From positions 1-33,011 of the forward strand of contig NZ_BKAJ01000125.1 of assembly GCF_007992495.1 (NCBI RefSeq): a stretch of DNA of 33,011 nt. Direction: 5' to 3'. Positions 25,810 to 33,011 of this stretch are shown piece after piece. A model generated the notes under the pieces. It was given only the letters and a program-made list of their open reading frames with translations. It was not told where the DNA came from and ran no database searches. The stretch is from Reyranella soli (GTDB lineage: Bacteria > Pseudomonadota > Alphaproteobacteria > Reyranellales > Reyranellaceae). The stretch's first letter is position 1, and each line of letters starts with the position of its first letter. A program made the translations under genes and the position numbers.

Positions 25810-26622
25810 ATGGGTATGTGGAAAGCGGCTTTTACCGGGTTTGCCTTGGCTGTCGCGACGCTCGGCCTTTCAGGCTGCGGCTCGTCGGACGACGACAAGA
25901 ACTACGTCGAGCAACCGGTCGAGGTGCTCTACAACCGCGCGCTCGATGATCTCGGTGCTCAGGAGTACAAGGCGGCCGCCAAGGGCTTCGAGGAAGTCGA
26001 CCGGCAGCATCCCTATTCGGTGTGGGCGACCAAGGCGCAGATCATGGCGGCCTTCGCCTACTACCAGTCGAACAAGTACGATGAGGCCGTCATCGCGCTG
26101 GACCGCTTCATCCAGCTCCATCCCGGCCATCGCGACATCCCCTACGCCTACTATCTGAAGGCGCTCTGCTACTACGAGCAGATCTCCGACGTCGGTCGCG
26201 ACCAGCGCATGACCCAGCAGGCGCTCGATGCGCTGGCCGAGGTGGTCAAGCGCTTTCCCGAATCGCCCTATGCCCGCGACGCGCGCCTCAAGGTCGAGCT
26301 CGCCATCGACCATCTCGCCGGCAAGGAGATGGCGGTCGGCCGCTACTACCAGAGCAACCAGCAATATGTCGGCGCCATCAACCGCTATCGCGTGGTGATC
26401 GAGCGCTACCAGACGACCACGCACGTGCCCGAGGCACTGCACCGGCTGGTCGAGAGCTATCTGTCGCTCGGCGTGAAGCAGGAGGCGCAGGAGGCTGCGG
26501 CCGTGCTGGGCTACAACTTCCCGGGCAGCGAATGGTATCAGGACAGCTACTACCTGATGACCGGCGAGGGCGGGCCTGCGCCATCCGACGAAAAGCGCGG
26601 CTGGTTCTTCGGCCTGTTCTGA
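25810..26622 (+). CDS. bamD: outer membrane assembly lipoprotein BamD (ComL/YfiO)
   Basis: Essential lipoprotein of the BAM complex that inserts beta-barrel proteins into the outer membrane. The 270-residue precursor has a lipoprotein signal ending LSGC with Cys23 as the acylated residue. TPR-type helical repeats follow: VEVLYNRALDDLGAQEYKAAAKGFEEVDRQHPYS, KAQIMAAFAYYQSNKYDEAVIALDRFIQLHPGH, and ALDALAEVVKRFPESPYARDARLK. The YYQSNQQYVGAINRYRVVIERYQTT block is diagnostic. It sits where lpxC often intervenes after ftsZ in alphaproteobacteria. recN follows 6 bp later. Confidence 0.96.
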   Translation: MGMWKAAFTGFALAVATLGLSGCGSSDDDKNYVEQPVEVLYNRALDDLGAQEYKAAAKGFEEVDRQHPYSVWATKAQIMAAFAYYQSNKYDEAVIALDRFIQLHPGHRDIPYAYYLKALCYYEQISDVGRDQRMTQQALDALAEVVKRFPESPYARDARLKVELAIDHLAGKEMAVGRYYQSNQQYVGAINRYRVVIERYQTTTHVPEALHRLVESYLSLGVKQEAQEAAAVLGYNFPGSEWYQDSYYLMTGEGGPAPSDEKRGWFFGLF

Positions 26623-26628
26623 TCCTGC

Positions 26629-28308
26629 ATGCTGGTCTCGCTTTCGATCCGCGACTTCGTGCTGATCGAGAAGCTCGACCTCGACTTCGTGCGCTCGCGC
26701 CGCGGCGGCCTGGGCGCGCTGACCGGCGAGACCGGCGCCGGCAAATCCATCCTGATCGACGCACTCGGCCTGGCGCTGGGCAACCGTGCCGAATCGGCCG
26801 CGGTGCGGCGCGGCTCGGCGCAGGCCTCGGTGGCGGCCTCCTTCGACCTGCCCAAGGACCATCCGGCCCATGCCGTGCTGGCCGAGCAGGGACTGCAGGA
26901 CGATGACGCGCTGACCTTGAGGCGCATCATCGGCGCCGACGGCCGCGGTCGTGCCTTCGTCAACGACCAGCCGGCCTCGGTGGCGCTCTTGCGCCGGCTG
27001 GGCGATACGCTGGTCGAGATCCAGGGGCAGATGGAGCAGCACGGCCTTTTGGACATGGGCACGCATCGCGCCTCGCTCGATGCTTTCGCCGGCCTGGAAA
27101 AGCAGGCCGAGGCGGTGCGCACGGCCTGGCATGCCTGGCGCGCCGCCGAGCAGGCGCGCGCCGACGCCGAGGCGGCCGCCGCCGCGGCGCGCCGCGACGA
27201 GGATTTTCTGCGCCATGCGGTGAAGGAGCTGGAGGCGCTGTCGCCCAAGCCCGACGACGAAGAGAAGCTTGCCGAGGAGCGCCAACTGCTGCGCGCCGGC
27301 AGCGCTTTGGGCGAGGCGGTGACCCAGGCGATGGCTGAGCTCGAGCATGGCCGTGGCGCGGTCGGCGCCTTGCGCAACGCGCATCGGCTGGTCGAGCGCA
27401 ATGTCGACAAGGCGATGGGCCGGCTCGACACCGCGCTGGCGGCGCTCGACCGGGCGCTGAGCGAAGCGACCGAGGCGCAGGCCCAGCTCGAGGCCGCGCA
27501 GGCGGCCTTGGAGTTCGATCCGGCGCGGCTGGAGAAGGTCGAGGAGCGGCTGTTCGCGCTGCGCGCGGCGGCGCGCAAGCACAATGTCACGGTGCCGGAT
27601 CTGGCGGCGTTGGCCGAACGCTTCGCCGCGCAACTGGCGGCGCTGGACGATGGCGAGGCCGGGCTCAAGCGCCTGGCCAACGAGGCGAAGGCGGCGCGCG
27701 CCGCCTATATCGCCGCCGCCGAGGTTCAGTCCGCCGCCCGCCGCAAGGGCGCGGCGCGGCTCGACAAGGCGGTCGCCGCCGAGCTCGGGCCGCTCAAGCT
27801 GGAGAAGGCCAGGTTCGTCACCGATCTCGCACCCTTGTCCGAGACCGAATGGTCGGAGAATGGCACCGATCGCGCGCAGTTCACGGTCGCCACCAATCCC
27901 GGCACGCCGCCGGCGCCGATCGCGCGCATCGCTTCGGGCGGCGAGCTGTCGCGTTTCCTGCTGGCGCTGAAAGTCTGCCTGGCCAAGGTCGGCGATGCGG
28001 CGACCATCGTGTTCGATGAAGTCGATTCGGGCATCGGCGGCGCCACGGCGGCCGCGGTCGGCGAGCGCCTGAAGCGCCTGGCCAAGGACGTGCAGGTGCT
28101 GGTCGTCACGCACTCGCCGCAGGTCGCGGCCGTCGCCGACCGCCACTGGCTGATCCGCAAGACAACGACCAGGAGTGCGGCCAGCACTGATGTATTGGCG
28201 CTCGACGCCAAGGGCCGGCGCGAGGAGATTGCCCGCATGCTGTCGGGCGCCGAGGTCACGGCCGAGGCGCGCGCCGCCGCCGATCGGTTGCTGGCGGCCG
28301 CGGGCTAG
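26629..28308 (+). CDS. recN: DNA repair protein RecN
   Basis: SMC-like ATPase acting in double-strand break repair. The 559-residue protein opens LVSLSIRDFVLIEKLDLDF with Walker A GETGAGKS at residues 33-40. Long Ala/Glu/Arg-rich coiled-coil arms run from about 150 to 370. The ABC signature ASGGELSRF (about 436-444) and Walker B TIVFDEVDSGIGG (about 459-471) follow, then VVTHSPQVAA. Length is typical. The gene is tightly placed between bamD and ligA. No LexA-type site could be placed in front because the gap is 6 bp. Confidence 0.97.
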   Translation: MLVSLSIRDFVLIEKLDLDFVRSRRGGLGALTGETGAGKSILIDALGLALGNRAESAAVRRGSAQASVAASFDLPKDHPAHAVLAEQGLQDDDALTLRRIIGADGRGRAFVNDQPASVALLRRLGDTLVEIQGQMEQHGLLDMGTHRASLDAFAGLEKQAEAVRTAWHAWRAAEQARADAEAAAAAARRDEDFLRHAVKELEALSPKPDDEEKLAEERQLLRAGSALGEAVTQAMAELEHGRGAVGALRNAHRLVERNVDKAMGRLDTALAALDRALSEATEAQAQLEAAQAALEFDPARLEKVEERLFALRAAARKHNVTVPDLAALAERFAAQLAALDDGEAGLKRLANEAKAARAAYIAAAEVQSAARRKGAARLDKAVAAELGPLKLEKARFVTDLAPLSETEWSENGTDRAQFTVATNPGTPPAPIARIASGGELSRFLLALKVCLAKVGDAATIVFDEVDSGIGGATAAAVGERLKRLAKDVQVLVVTHSPQVAAVADRHWLIRKTTTRSAASTDVLALDAKGRREEIARMLSGAEVTAEARAAADRLLAAAG

Positions 28309-28317
28309 GAGAAGACG

Positions 28318-30474
28318 ATGTCGCGTGCCGCGAAGTTCAAGGCTGCCCTGTCGGTTGACGAGATGACCGAGCGCCAGGCGCGTGCCGAGCACAAGCGGCT
28401 GGCCGAGGAGATCAAGCACCACGACAAGCTCTATCACGAGCAGGACTCGCCCGAGATCTCCGACGCCGACTACGACAAGCTGCGCCAGCGCCTGAAGGCG
28501 ATCGAGGCGCGCTTCCCGCAGCTCGTCGACATGTTCAGCCCGACGCAGCAGGTGGCGCCGCTGCCCAGCACGGCCTTTGCCAAGGTCCGTCATGGGCGGC
28601 CGATGCTGTCGCTGGACAACGCCTTCACCGACGAGGAGCTGCAGGGCTTTCTGGATCGCCTGCGCCGTGCACTGGAACGGGAGACCGATCTCAAGCCCGA
28701 TGCCGAGATCGCGCTGGCCTGCGAGCCCAAGATCGATGGCCTGTCGATAAGCCTGCGCTACGAGGACGGCGAGTTCACGGTTGGCGCGACGCGCGGCGAC
28801 GGCACGACCGGCGAGGACGTCACGCCCAACCTCAAGACGGTCAAGGACATCCCGCACAAGCTGAAGGGCAAGTTTCCCAAGTCGATCGACGTGCGCGGCG
28901 AAGTCTACATGGAGCGCCGCGCCTTCGAGGAGATGAACAAGCGCCAGGAAGCCGACGGCGAGAAGACCTTCGCCAACCCGCGCAACGCCGCAGCGGGCTC
29001 ACTGCGCCAGCTCGATTCCTCGATCACCGCCAAGCGGCCGTTGCGCTTCTTCGCCTATGCCTGGGGCGAGGCCGAGCCGCGCTCGTGGAAGACCCACAGC
29101 GAATACCTGAAGCTGCTCAAGGAGTGGGGCTTCAAGGTCAATCCGCTGTCGAAGCTCTGCCGCACGCCGGACGACGTGCGCGCCTTCTACAAGGACATGG
29201 GCGTGACGCGGCCGTCGCTGCCCTATGACATCGACGGCGTCGTCTACAAGGTCGACCGCATCGACTGGCAGGAGCGGCTGGGCTTCGTCAGCCGCGCCCC
29301 GCGCTGGGCGATCGCCCACAAGTTTCCGGCTGAGCAGGCGCGCACGCGGTTGAACGGCATCTTGATCCAGGTCGGCCGCACCGGCGCGCTGACGCCGGTG
29401 GCCGATCTCGAGCCGGTCAATGTCGGCGGCGTCATGGTGGCGCGCGCCTCGCTGCACAATGCCGACGAGATCGAGCGCCTGGACGTGCGCAAGGGCGACA
29501 TGGTGATCGTCCAGCGCGCCGGTGACGTGATTCCGCAGATCCTGGGTTTCGTGCCCGAGGAGCGACCCAAAAAGACCGAGAAGTTCCATTTCCCGACCCA
29601 TTGCCCGTGTCCGCTCAAGACCAAGGTCGCGAGCGAGGAGGGCGGCGTGGTGCGGCGCTGCTCGGGCGGTCTGGAATGTCCGTTCCAGCAGGTCGAGCGG
29701 CTGCGCTACTTCGTGTCGCGCAACTGCTTCGACATAGAGGGGCTGGGCGGCACGCACATCGAGAACTTCCATCGCGACGGGCTGCTGAAGGTGCCGGGCG
29801 ACATCTTCCGGCTGCCCAGGAAGATCGACGAGATCAAGAAGCGTGAGGGCTGGGGCGACCTGTCGGTGCGCAACCTGATGGCGGCGATCGAGGCGCGCAA
29901 GACCATCTCGCTCGACCGCTTCATCAATGCCATCGGCATCCCGCTGATTGGCGAAGCGACTGCCAAGATCCTGGCGCAGGAATATGGCGACGTCGACGTC
30001 TGGCTCGATGAGATGCTCAACGCTGCCAAGGAGCGCAAGAAGAAGCCGGACGACGTGAAGAAGGAGAAGGCGGCGGCCGAGGTCGGCGAAAGCTACGGCC
30101 GGCTATGCAACGTCGAGCAGATCGGCGTCACCACGGCCGACGCCATGTGCACCTTCTTCAGCGAGGGCCACAACGTCGAGGTGATCCGCGACCTGCGCAA
30201 GCAGCTCACCGTCGAGGCGGTGGCGCGGCGCGTCGTGGCGGCCGACGCCAAGCTCAAGGACAAGATCGTGGTCTTCACCGGCGAGCTCTCCACGATGACC
30301 CGCGACGCGGCCAAGGCGCGCGCCGAGGAACTCGGCGCCAAGGTCACCGATTCGGTGTCGAAGAAGACCAGCCTGGTGGTGGTCGGTGAGAATGCCGGCT
30401 CCAAGGCCCGCAAGGCCGCCGAGCTCGGCATCGAGACGCTGACCGAAGAGGAGTGGGTGCGCCTGTCATCCTGA
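28318..30474 (+). CDS. ligA: NAD-dependent DNA ligase LigA
   Basis: Seals nicks during replication and repair using NAD. The 718-residue protein has domain Ia (YHEQDSPEISDADYD, binding NMN), the adenylation motif with Lys138 in CEPKIDGLSISLRYEDG, an OB fold, a zinc finger, helix-hairpin-helix repeats and a C-terminal BRCT domain (about 640-718: DKIVVFTGELSTMTRDAAKARAEE). The zinc cysteines are 429, 431, 448 and 454, so the first pair is C-x-C rather than the usual C-x2-C. A Lys/Glu-rich insertion lies at about 570-590. The ribosome-binding site AGGAG overlaps the recN stop. The last codons and stop lie inside an inverted repeat. Confidence 0.97.
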   Translation: MSRAAKFKAALSVDEMTERQARAEHKRLAEEIKHHDKLYHEQDSPEISDADYDKLRQRLKAIEARFPQLVDMFSPTQQVAPLPSTAFAKVRHGRPMLSLDNAFTDEELQGFLDRLRRALERETDLKPDAEIALACEPKIDGLSISLRYEDGEFTVGATRGDGTTGEDVTPNLKTVKDIPHKLKGKFPKSIDVRGEVYMERRAFEEMNKRQEADGEKTFANPRNAAAGSLRQLDSSITAKRPLRFFAYAWGEAEPRSWKTHSEYLKLLKEWGFKVNPLSKLCRTPDDVRAFYKDMGVTRPSLPYDIDGVVYKVDRIDWQERLGFVSRAPRWAIAHKFPAEQARTRLNGILIQVGRTGALTPVADLEPVNVGGVMVARASLHNADEIERLDVRKGDMVIVQRAGDVIPQILGFVPEERPKKTEKFHFPTHCPCPLKTKVASEEGGVVRRCSGGLECPFQQVERLRYFVSRNCFDIEGLGGTHIENFHRDGLLKVPGDIFRLPRKIDEIKKREGWGDLSVRNLMAAIEARKTISLDRFINAIGIPLIGEATAKILAQEYGDVDVWLDEMLNAAKERKKKPDDVKKEKAAAEVGESYGRLCNVEQIGVTTADAMCTFFSEGHNVEVIRDLRKQLTVEAVARRVVAADAKLKDKIVVFTGELSTMTRDAAKARAEELGAKVTDSVSKKTSLVVVGENAGSKARKAAELGIETLTEEEWVRLSS

Positions 30475-30492
30475 GCGTAGCGAAGGATGACA
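30464..30492. repeat. dispersed-type inverted repeat overlapping the ligA stop
   Basis: A 9-bp perfect stem, TGTCATCCT (30464-30472) with AGGATGACA (30484-30492), encloses GAGCGTAGCGA. It resembles a short inverted repeat often seen between genes in diverse bacterial genomes. Only one copy is visible in this window. The left arm encodes the last residues of LigA and part of its TGA stop. Confidence 0.6.
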
Positions 30493-30517
30493 GCGTTGAT
30501 GTCGCATGCACCAATAA

Positions 30518-30544
30518 AAACGGCCGGGCATTGCCCGGCCGTTT
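30518..30544. terminator. bidirectional terminator between ligA and the OmpA-like gene
   Basis: A 12-bp perfect stem (30518-30529 with 30533-30544, core CGGCCGGGC) closes an ATT loop. Plus-strand reading continues into CTGTTTTTC. Minus-strand reading gives TTTTTATT, a good U-tract for the convergent gene ending at 30568. It serves both transcripts. Confidence 0.88.
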
Positions 30545-30567
30545 CTGTTTTTCGATGTCCGATCGCC

Positions 30568-31509
30568 TTATTGGATGACGATCTCGACGCGGCGGTTCTG
30601 CGGCTCGCGCACGCCGTCACCGGTCTGCACCAGCAGGCCCTGCTCACCGCGGCCGATCACCGTGATCGCCTGCGCCGGCACGCCTTCACGCACGAGCGCG
30701 TCCTTCACGGCGTTCGCGCGACGCAGCGACAGCGCCATGTTGTAGGCTTCCGGGCCCGACGTGTCGGTGTGGCCGGTTGCCGTGATGCGCGCATTGCCCT
30801 TCTGCTTGAAGGCATCGGCCGCCTGCTTGATCGTGGCCAGCGCCTGCTGGCTCAGGTTCGAGCGGTCCCAATCGAAGAACACCATGAACGACGGCGGCGC
30901 AACCGGCGGCGGGGGAGGCGGCGGAGGCGGCGCTGCGCCGCCGAACTTGACCTGCACGGCGGCAAGCAAGGCGATGTTGTTGTTGGTCCAGGACGTCCCG
31001 GCGACCTGCGGATTGGTCGTGCCGATATAACGGCCTTCGAGGTTGAAGCGCAGGTTAGGCGTGGCGTTGTAGCCGACACCCAGGATGCCCTGATAGGCGA
31101 AGGTCGTGCTGCCGAGATTGTAATCGGAATCAATGAAGCCGACGCCGGCGCCCGCGCCGATATAAGGCACGAAGGTGCCCGTGGCGTTGAAGTCATAGAG
31201 GAAGTTGGCCATCGTCGTCACCTGGCTGATCTGTCCGGTGATCGCGCGGCCGCCAAAGAAGTTGCCGTTGTTGTTCTGGCGATAGAGGCCTTCGACTTCG
31301 ACGCGCGGGCCGATGAAGTCGTAGCCGAACTTGCCACCCAGCGCCCAGCCTGTCTGCGGCGAGACGTTCTGGCCGAGGATCGTCGTGTTGAACAGCCAGT
31401 TGAGGCCGCCTTGCACGCCGAAGTACACGCCGGGCATCTGGACATCTTGAGCTTGAGCGGTAGCTGGCAGTGCCGCGATGGCTGCCACCGCAATCAAGAC
31501 CTTCTTCAT
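30568..31509 (-). CDS. OmpA-family outer membrane protein
   Basis: The 313-residue precursor has a Sec signal peptide (MKKVLIAVAAIAALPATAQA, cut after residue 20). An eight-stranded beta-barrel domain covers about 26-190, with alternating aromatic/polar strands such as GVYFGVQGGLNW and GYDFIGPRVEVEGLYR. A linker with nine consecutive prolines follows. Residues about 207-313 form the periplasmic OmpA peptidoglycan-binding domain (FFDWDRSNLSQQA, TGHTDTSGPEAYNMALSLRRANAV, NRRVEI) with the conserved Asp and Arg that hold diaminopimelate. It probably anchors the outer membrane to the wall. The start is supported by AGGAGA six bases upstream; that site lies in a small hairpin. Confidence 0.93.
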   Translation of the reverse strand: MKKVLIAVAAIAALPATAQAQDVQMPGVYFGVQGGLNWLFNTTILGQNVSPQTGWALGGKFGYDFIGPRVEVEGLYRQNNNGNFFGGRAITGQISQVTTMANFLYDFNATGTFVPYIGAGAGVGFIDSDYNLGSTTFAYQGILGVGYNATPNLRFNLEGRYIGTTNPQVAGTSWTNNNIALLAAVQVKFGGAAPPPPPPPPPVAPPSFMVFFDWDRSNLSQQALATIKQAADAFKQKGNARITATGHTDTSGPEAYNMALSLRRANAVKDALVREGVPAQAITVIGRGEQGLLVQTGDGVREPQNRRVEIVIQ

Positions 31510-31513
31510 GCGT

Positions 31514-31531
31514 ATCTCCTCATGGAGGATT
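31514..31531 (-). promoter_or_regulatory. hairpin covering the ompA-like ribosome-binding site
   Basis: On the minus strand CTCC (31527-31524), loop ATGA, then GGAG (31519-31516) can pair, with two flanking A-T pairs across a bulged C. The GGAG is the Shine-Dalgarno of the OmpA-like gene. The stem is short and its role is inferred. Confidence 0.35.
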
Positions 31532-31576
31532 TCAGGATTTCAGAGAGGTTTGCTTCGCGTTGGGACTGAGGCAATT

Positions 31577-31642
31577 GCGTAGCGCGCAGACTCTACGCTT
31601 GGCGATTTTCAGTCGCCACAAAATGGCGCCTGCGTCGACGCA
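31577..31642. repeat. three consecutive dyads in the ompA-like upstream region
   Basis: GCGTAG (31577-31582) pairs with CTACGC (31593-31598). TGGCGA (31600-31605) pairs with TCGCCA (31613-31618). TGCGTCGACGCA at 31631-31642 is a perfect 12-bp palindrome. These fill the space between the OmpA-like start and the rest of the 384-bp intergenic region; no gene is visible there. They may be leader-RNA structure or protein sites. Confidence 0.5.
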
Positions 31643-31712
31643 TTCCTGCCTCGGTGTGGTCTCGAGGTAACAGTTGTGGTCATGCTGTGACTTCGTACGA
31701 TTTCGCACCAAT

Positions 31713-31750
31713 TGATTTCTCATCGACGAAGTGATTTCTCATCGACGAAG
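31713..31750. repeat. perfect tandem duplication, 2 x 19 bp
   Basis: The unit TGATTTCTCATCGACGAAG occurs twice without a gap (31713-31731 and 31732-31750), in the intergenic region between the divergent OmpA-like and D-cysteine desulfhydrase genes. A degenerate partial copy may follow at about 31757. Either a slippage duplication or a doubled regulator site. Confidence 0.85.
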
Positions 31751-31893
31751 AAGGAATCGATTTGTGAGATGAAGGACGAGGTTGCAGAGACTGTGTAGGT
31801 CACTCGTCAAACGTGCCAGAATGCGCTTGCCCGGTCGCTTTCTTCAGGCCCGGCGGAATGCTAGAGCCAGCACCGTCTTGCTGGAGTGCCTGA

Positions 31894-32928
31894 ATGGATT
31901 TGTCTCGTTTTCCGCGCCGTCGCTACACACACGCCCCCACGCCCATCGAACCGCTTCCTCACTTCACCAAGGCCCTGGCAGCAAGCTGCCCCGGCGGCGT
32001 CGGCCCGGAGATCTGGATCAAGCGTGACGACCTGCTGGGCCTGTTCCCCGGCGGCAACAAGACCCGCAAGCTCGAATTCCTCGCTGCGGACGCGCTGGCC
32101 CAGGGGTGCGACACGCTGATCACCTGCGGCGCGCCTCAGTCCAACCATTGCCGCATCACGCTGTCTGCAGCGATCAGGGAAGGCCTGAAGTGCCGCTTCG
32201 TGATCGAGGAGCGCGTGCCCGGCAGCTACAAGAAGGAGGCGGGCGGCAACAATTTCATGTTCGAGCTGATGGGCGTCGAGGCCATCACTGTCGTTCCCGG
32301 CGGCTCGGACATGGGCGCCGCCATGTCGAAGATCGCGCAGGAACTCGCCTCGCTCGGCCGCAAGGGCTACGTCATCCCGGGCGGCGGCTCGAACGCCATC
32401 GGCGGCCTGGGCTACGTCGCCTGCGTACAGGAGATGGAGCAGCAGTGGGCCGACATGGGCCTGGCGCTCGACGCCGTCGTGGTCGGCTCGGGCAGCTCGG
32501 GGACTCATGGCGGCATGGTCGCGGGCTTCTTCGGCAACCACATCAAGATCCCGCTGATCGGCATCGGCGTCAGCCGCGACCCCGCCGACCAGGAGCCGCT
32601 GGTCTACAAGGAGGCGCAGGCCGTCGCCGATCTTCTCGGCATCGGCAAGGTGCCGCGCGAGGCAGTGAAGAGCGTCGGCGGCTTCTGGCAGCCGAAATAC
32701 TCGATCCCCAATGCCAAGATGGTCGAAGCCGTGCAGATGCTGGCGCGCACCGAAGGCGTCCTGCTCGATCCGGTCTACACCGGAAAGATCATGGCCGGCC
32801 TGATCGGCCTGGCGCGCCAAGGCTACTTCAAGCCCAACGCCAAGGTGTTGTTCATGCACACCGGCGGACTGCCGTCCCTGCACGTCTATGAGGACGTCAT
32901 CCTCGGCCGGGCCACCGTGGACGCCTAG
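31894..32928 (+). CDS. dcyD: D-cysteine desulfhydrase (PLP enzyme, ACC deaminase family)
   Basis: Fold-type II PLP enzyme of 344 residues that breaks D-cysteine into pyruvate, sulfide and ammonia. The PLP lysine is Lys56 in PGGNKTRKLEFL, with CGAPQSNHCR and the phosphate-binding GSGSSGTHGGM also visible. ACC deaminases carry Glu and Leu at two active-site positions where D-cysteine desulfhydrases carry Thr. This protein has Thr296 (DPVYTGK) and Thr323 (HTGGLP), so D-cysteine desulfhydrase is favoured over ACC deaminase. The start has GGAG at 31883-31886, 7 nt upstream. No partner gene is visible; the window ends 83 bp after its stop. Confidence 0.9.
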   Translation: MDLSRFPRRRYTHAPTPIEPLPHFTKALAASCPGGVGPEIWIKRDDLLGLFPGGNKTRKLEFLAADALAQGCDTLITCGAPQSNHCRITLSAAIREGLKCRFVIEERVPGSYKKEAGGNNFMFELMGVEAITVVPGGSDMGAAMSKIAQELASLGRKGYVIPGGGSNAIGGLGYVACVQEMEQQWADMGLALDAVVVGSGSSGTHGGMVAGFFGNHIKIPLIGIGVSRDPADQEPLVYKEAQAVADLLGIGKVPREAVKSVGGFWQPKYSIPNAKMVEAVQMLARTEGVLLDPVYTGKIMAGLIGLARQGYFKPNAKVLFMHTGGLPSLHVYEDVILGRATVDA

Positions 32929-33011
32929 TGGCTCTGCGCAGTGATTATGACGGGCCTATGTGGAGCGATTCGAGGATCGGCAGATCGTGCTGGCTCATTC
33001 AGGATCGCGAT

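Noticed and set aside
25870..28857. Very long minus-strand frame (about 995 codons) opposite bamD, recN and ligA
   Set aside because: It spans three well-defined genes and shows only Arg/Gly/Leu-rich composition, an artefact of codon bias. The same applies to 12161-14722 and 23815-25731.
31894..32928. ACC deaminase assignment
   Set aside because: The two diagnostic active-site positions are Thr296 and Thr323, as in D-cysteine desulfhydrase, rather than Glu and Leu.
32929..33011. A further gene at the right edge
   Set aside because: Only 83 bp remain and no start with a ribosome-binding site or terminator-like hairpin is evident.

Overview
This window is a high-GC (roughly two thirds G+C) chromosomal segment from an alphaproteobacterium. 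The evidence is the complete mraZ-to-ftsZ division and cell-wall (dcw) cluster with the alphaproteobacterial order ddl-ftsQ-ftsA-ftsZ, rnpB upstream of mraZ, a bamD-recN-ligA unit downstream of ftsZ, a meso-diaminopimelate type MurE, and an FtsZ with a long linker ending in a conserved tail peptide. I cannot fix the genus from the sequence alone.

Layout. Positions 12-2210 (minus) are uvrB. Positions 2294-4450 (plus) carry a TauE/SafE-type membrane protein, a TerB/J-domain protein and an AmpD-like amidase. Next come the RNase P RNA gene (about 4461-4850) and a hairpin terminator usable on both strands. A minus-strand pair follows: an alpha/beta hydrolase (4922-5620) and a TetR-type regulator (5779-6369), with matching palindromic operators in front of each gene. 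A 538-bp gene-free stretch holds dyads, three GATTC sites and a four-copy, 10-bp-period MraZ box. It leads into mraZ-rsmH-ftsL-ftsI-murE-murF-mraY-murD-ftsW-murG-murC-murB-ddl-ftsQ (6908-22496), where genes overlap, abut or lie at most 4 bp apart. ftsA and ftsZ follow with real gaps, then a strong terminator, then bamD-recN-ligA. A convergent OmpA-family gene (30568-31509, minus) and a D-cysteine desulfhydrase gene (31894-32928, plus) close the window.

How the genes work together. murE, murF, murD, murC, murB, ddl, mraY and murG make lipid II from UDP-GlcNAc-enolpyruvate onward. FtsW and FtsI polymerise and cross-link it at the septum. FtsL, FtsQ, FtsA and FtsZ build the divisome, RsmH methylates 16S rRNA, and MraZ is the cluster's regulator. 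The amidase probably handles cell-wall fragments. BamD and the OmpA-like protein belong to the outer membrane, and UvrB, RecN and LigA to DNA repair and replication.

I found no clearly new multi-gene system. The signals most worth checking are regulatory: GANTC (CcrM-type) clusters in front of mraZ and at the ftsA/ftsZ junction, the MraZ box, and the self-contained TetR-hydrolase module between rnpB and mraZ. The absence of lpxC between ftsZ and bamD also deserves a check.
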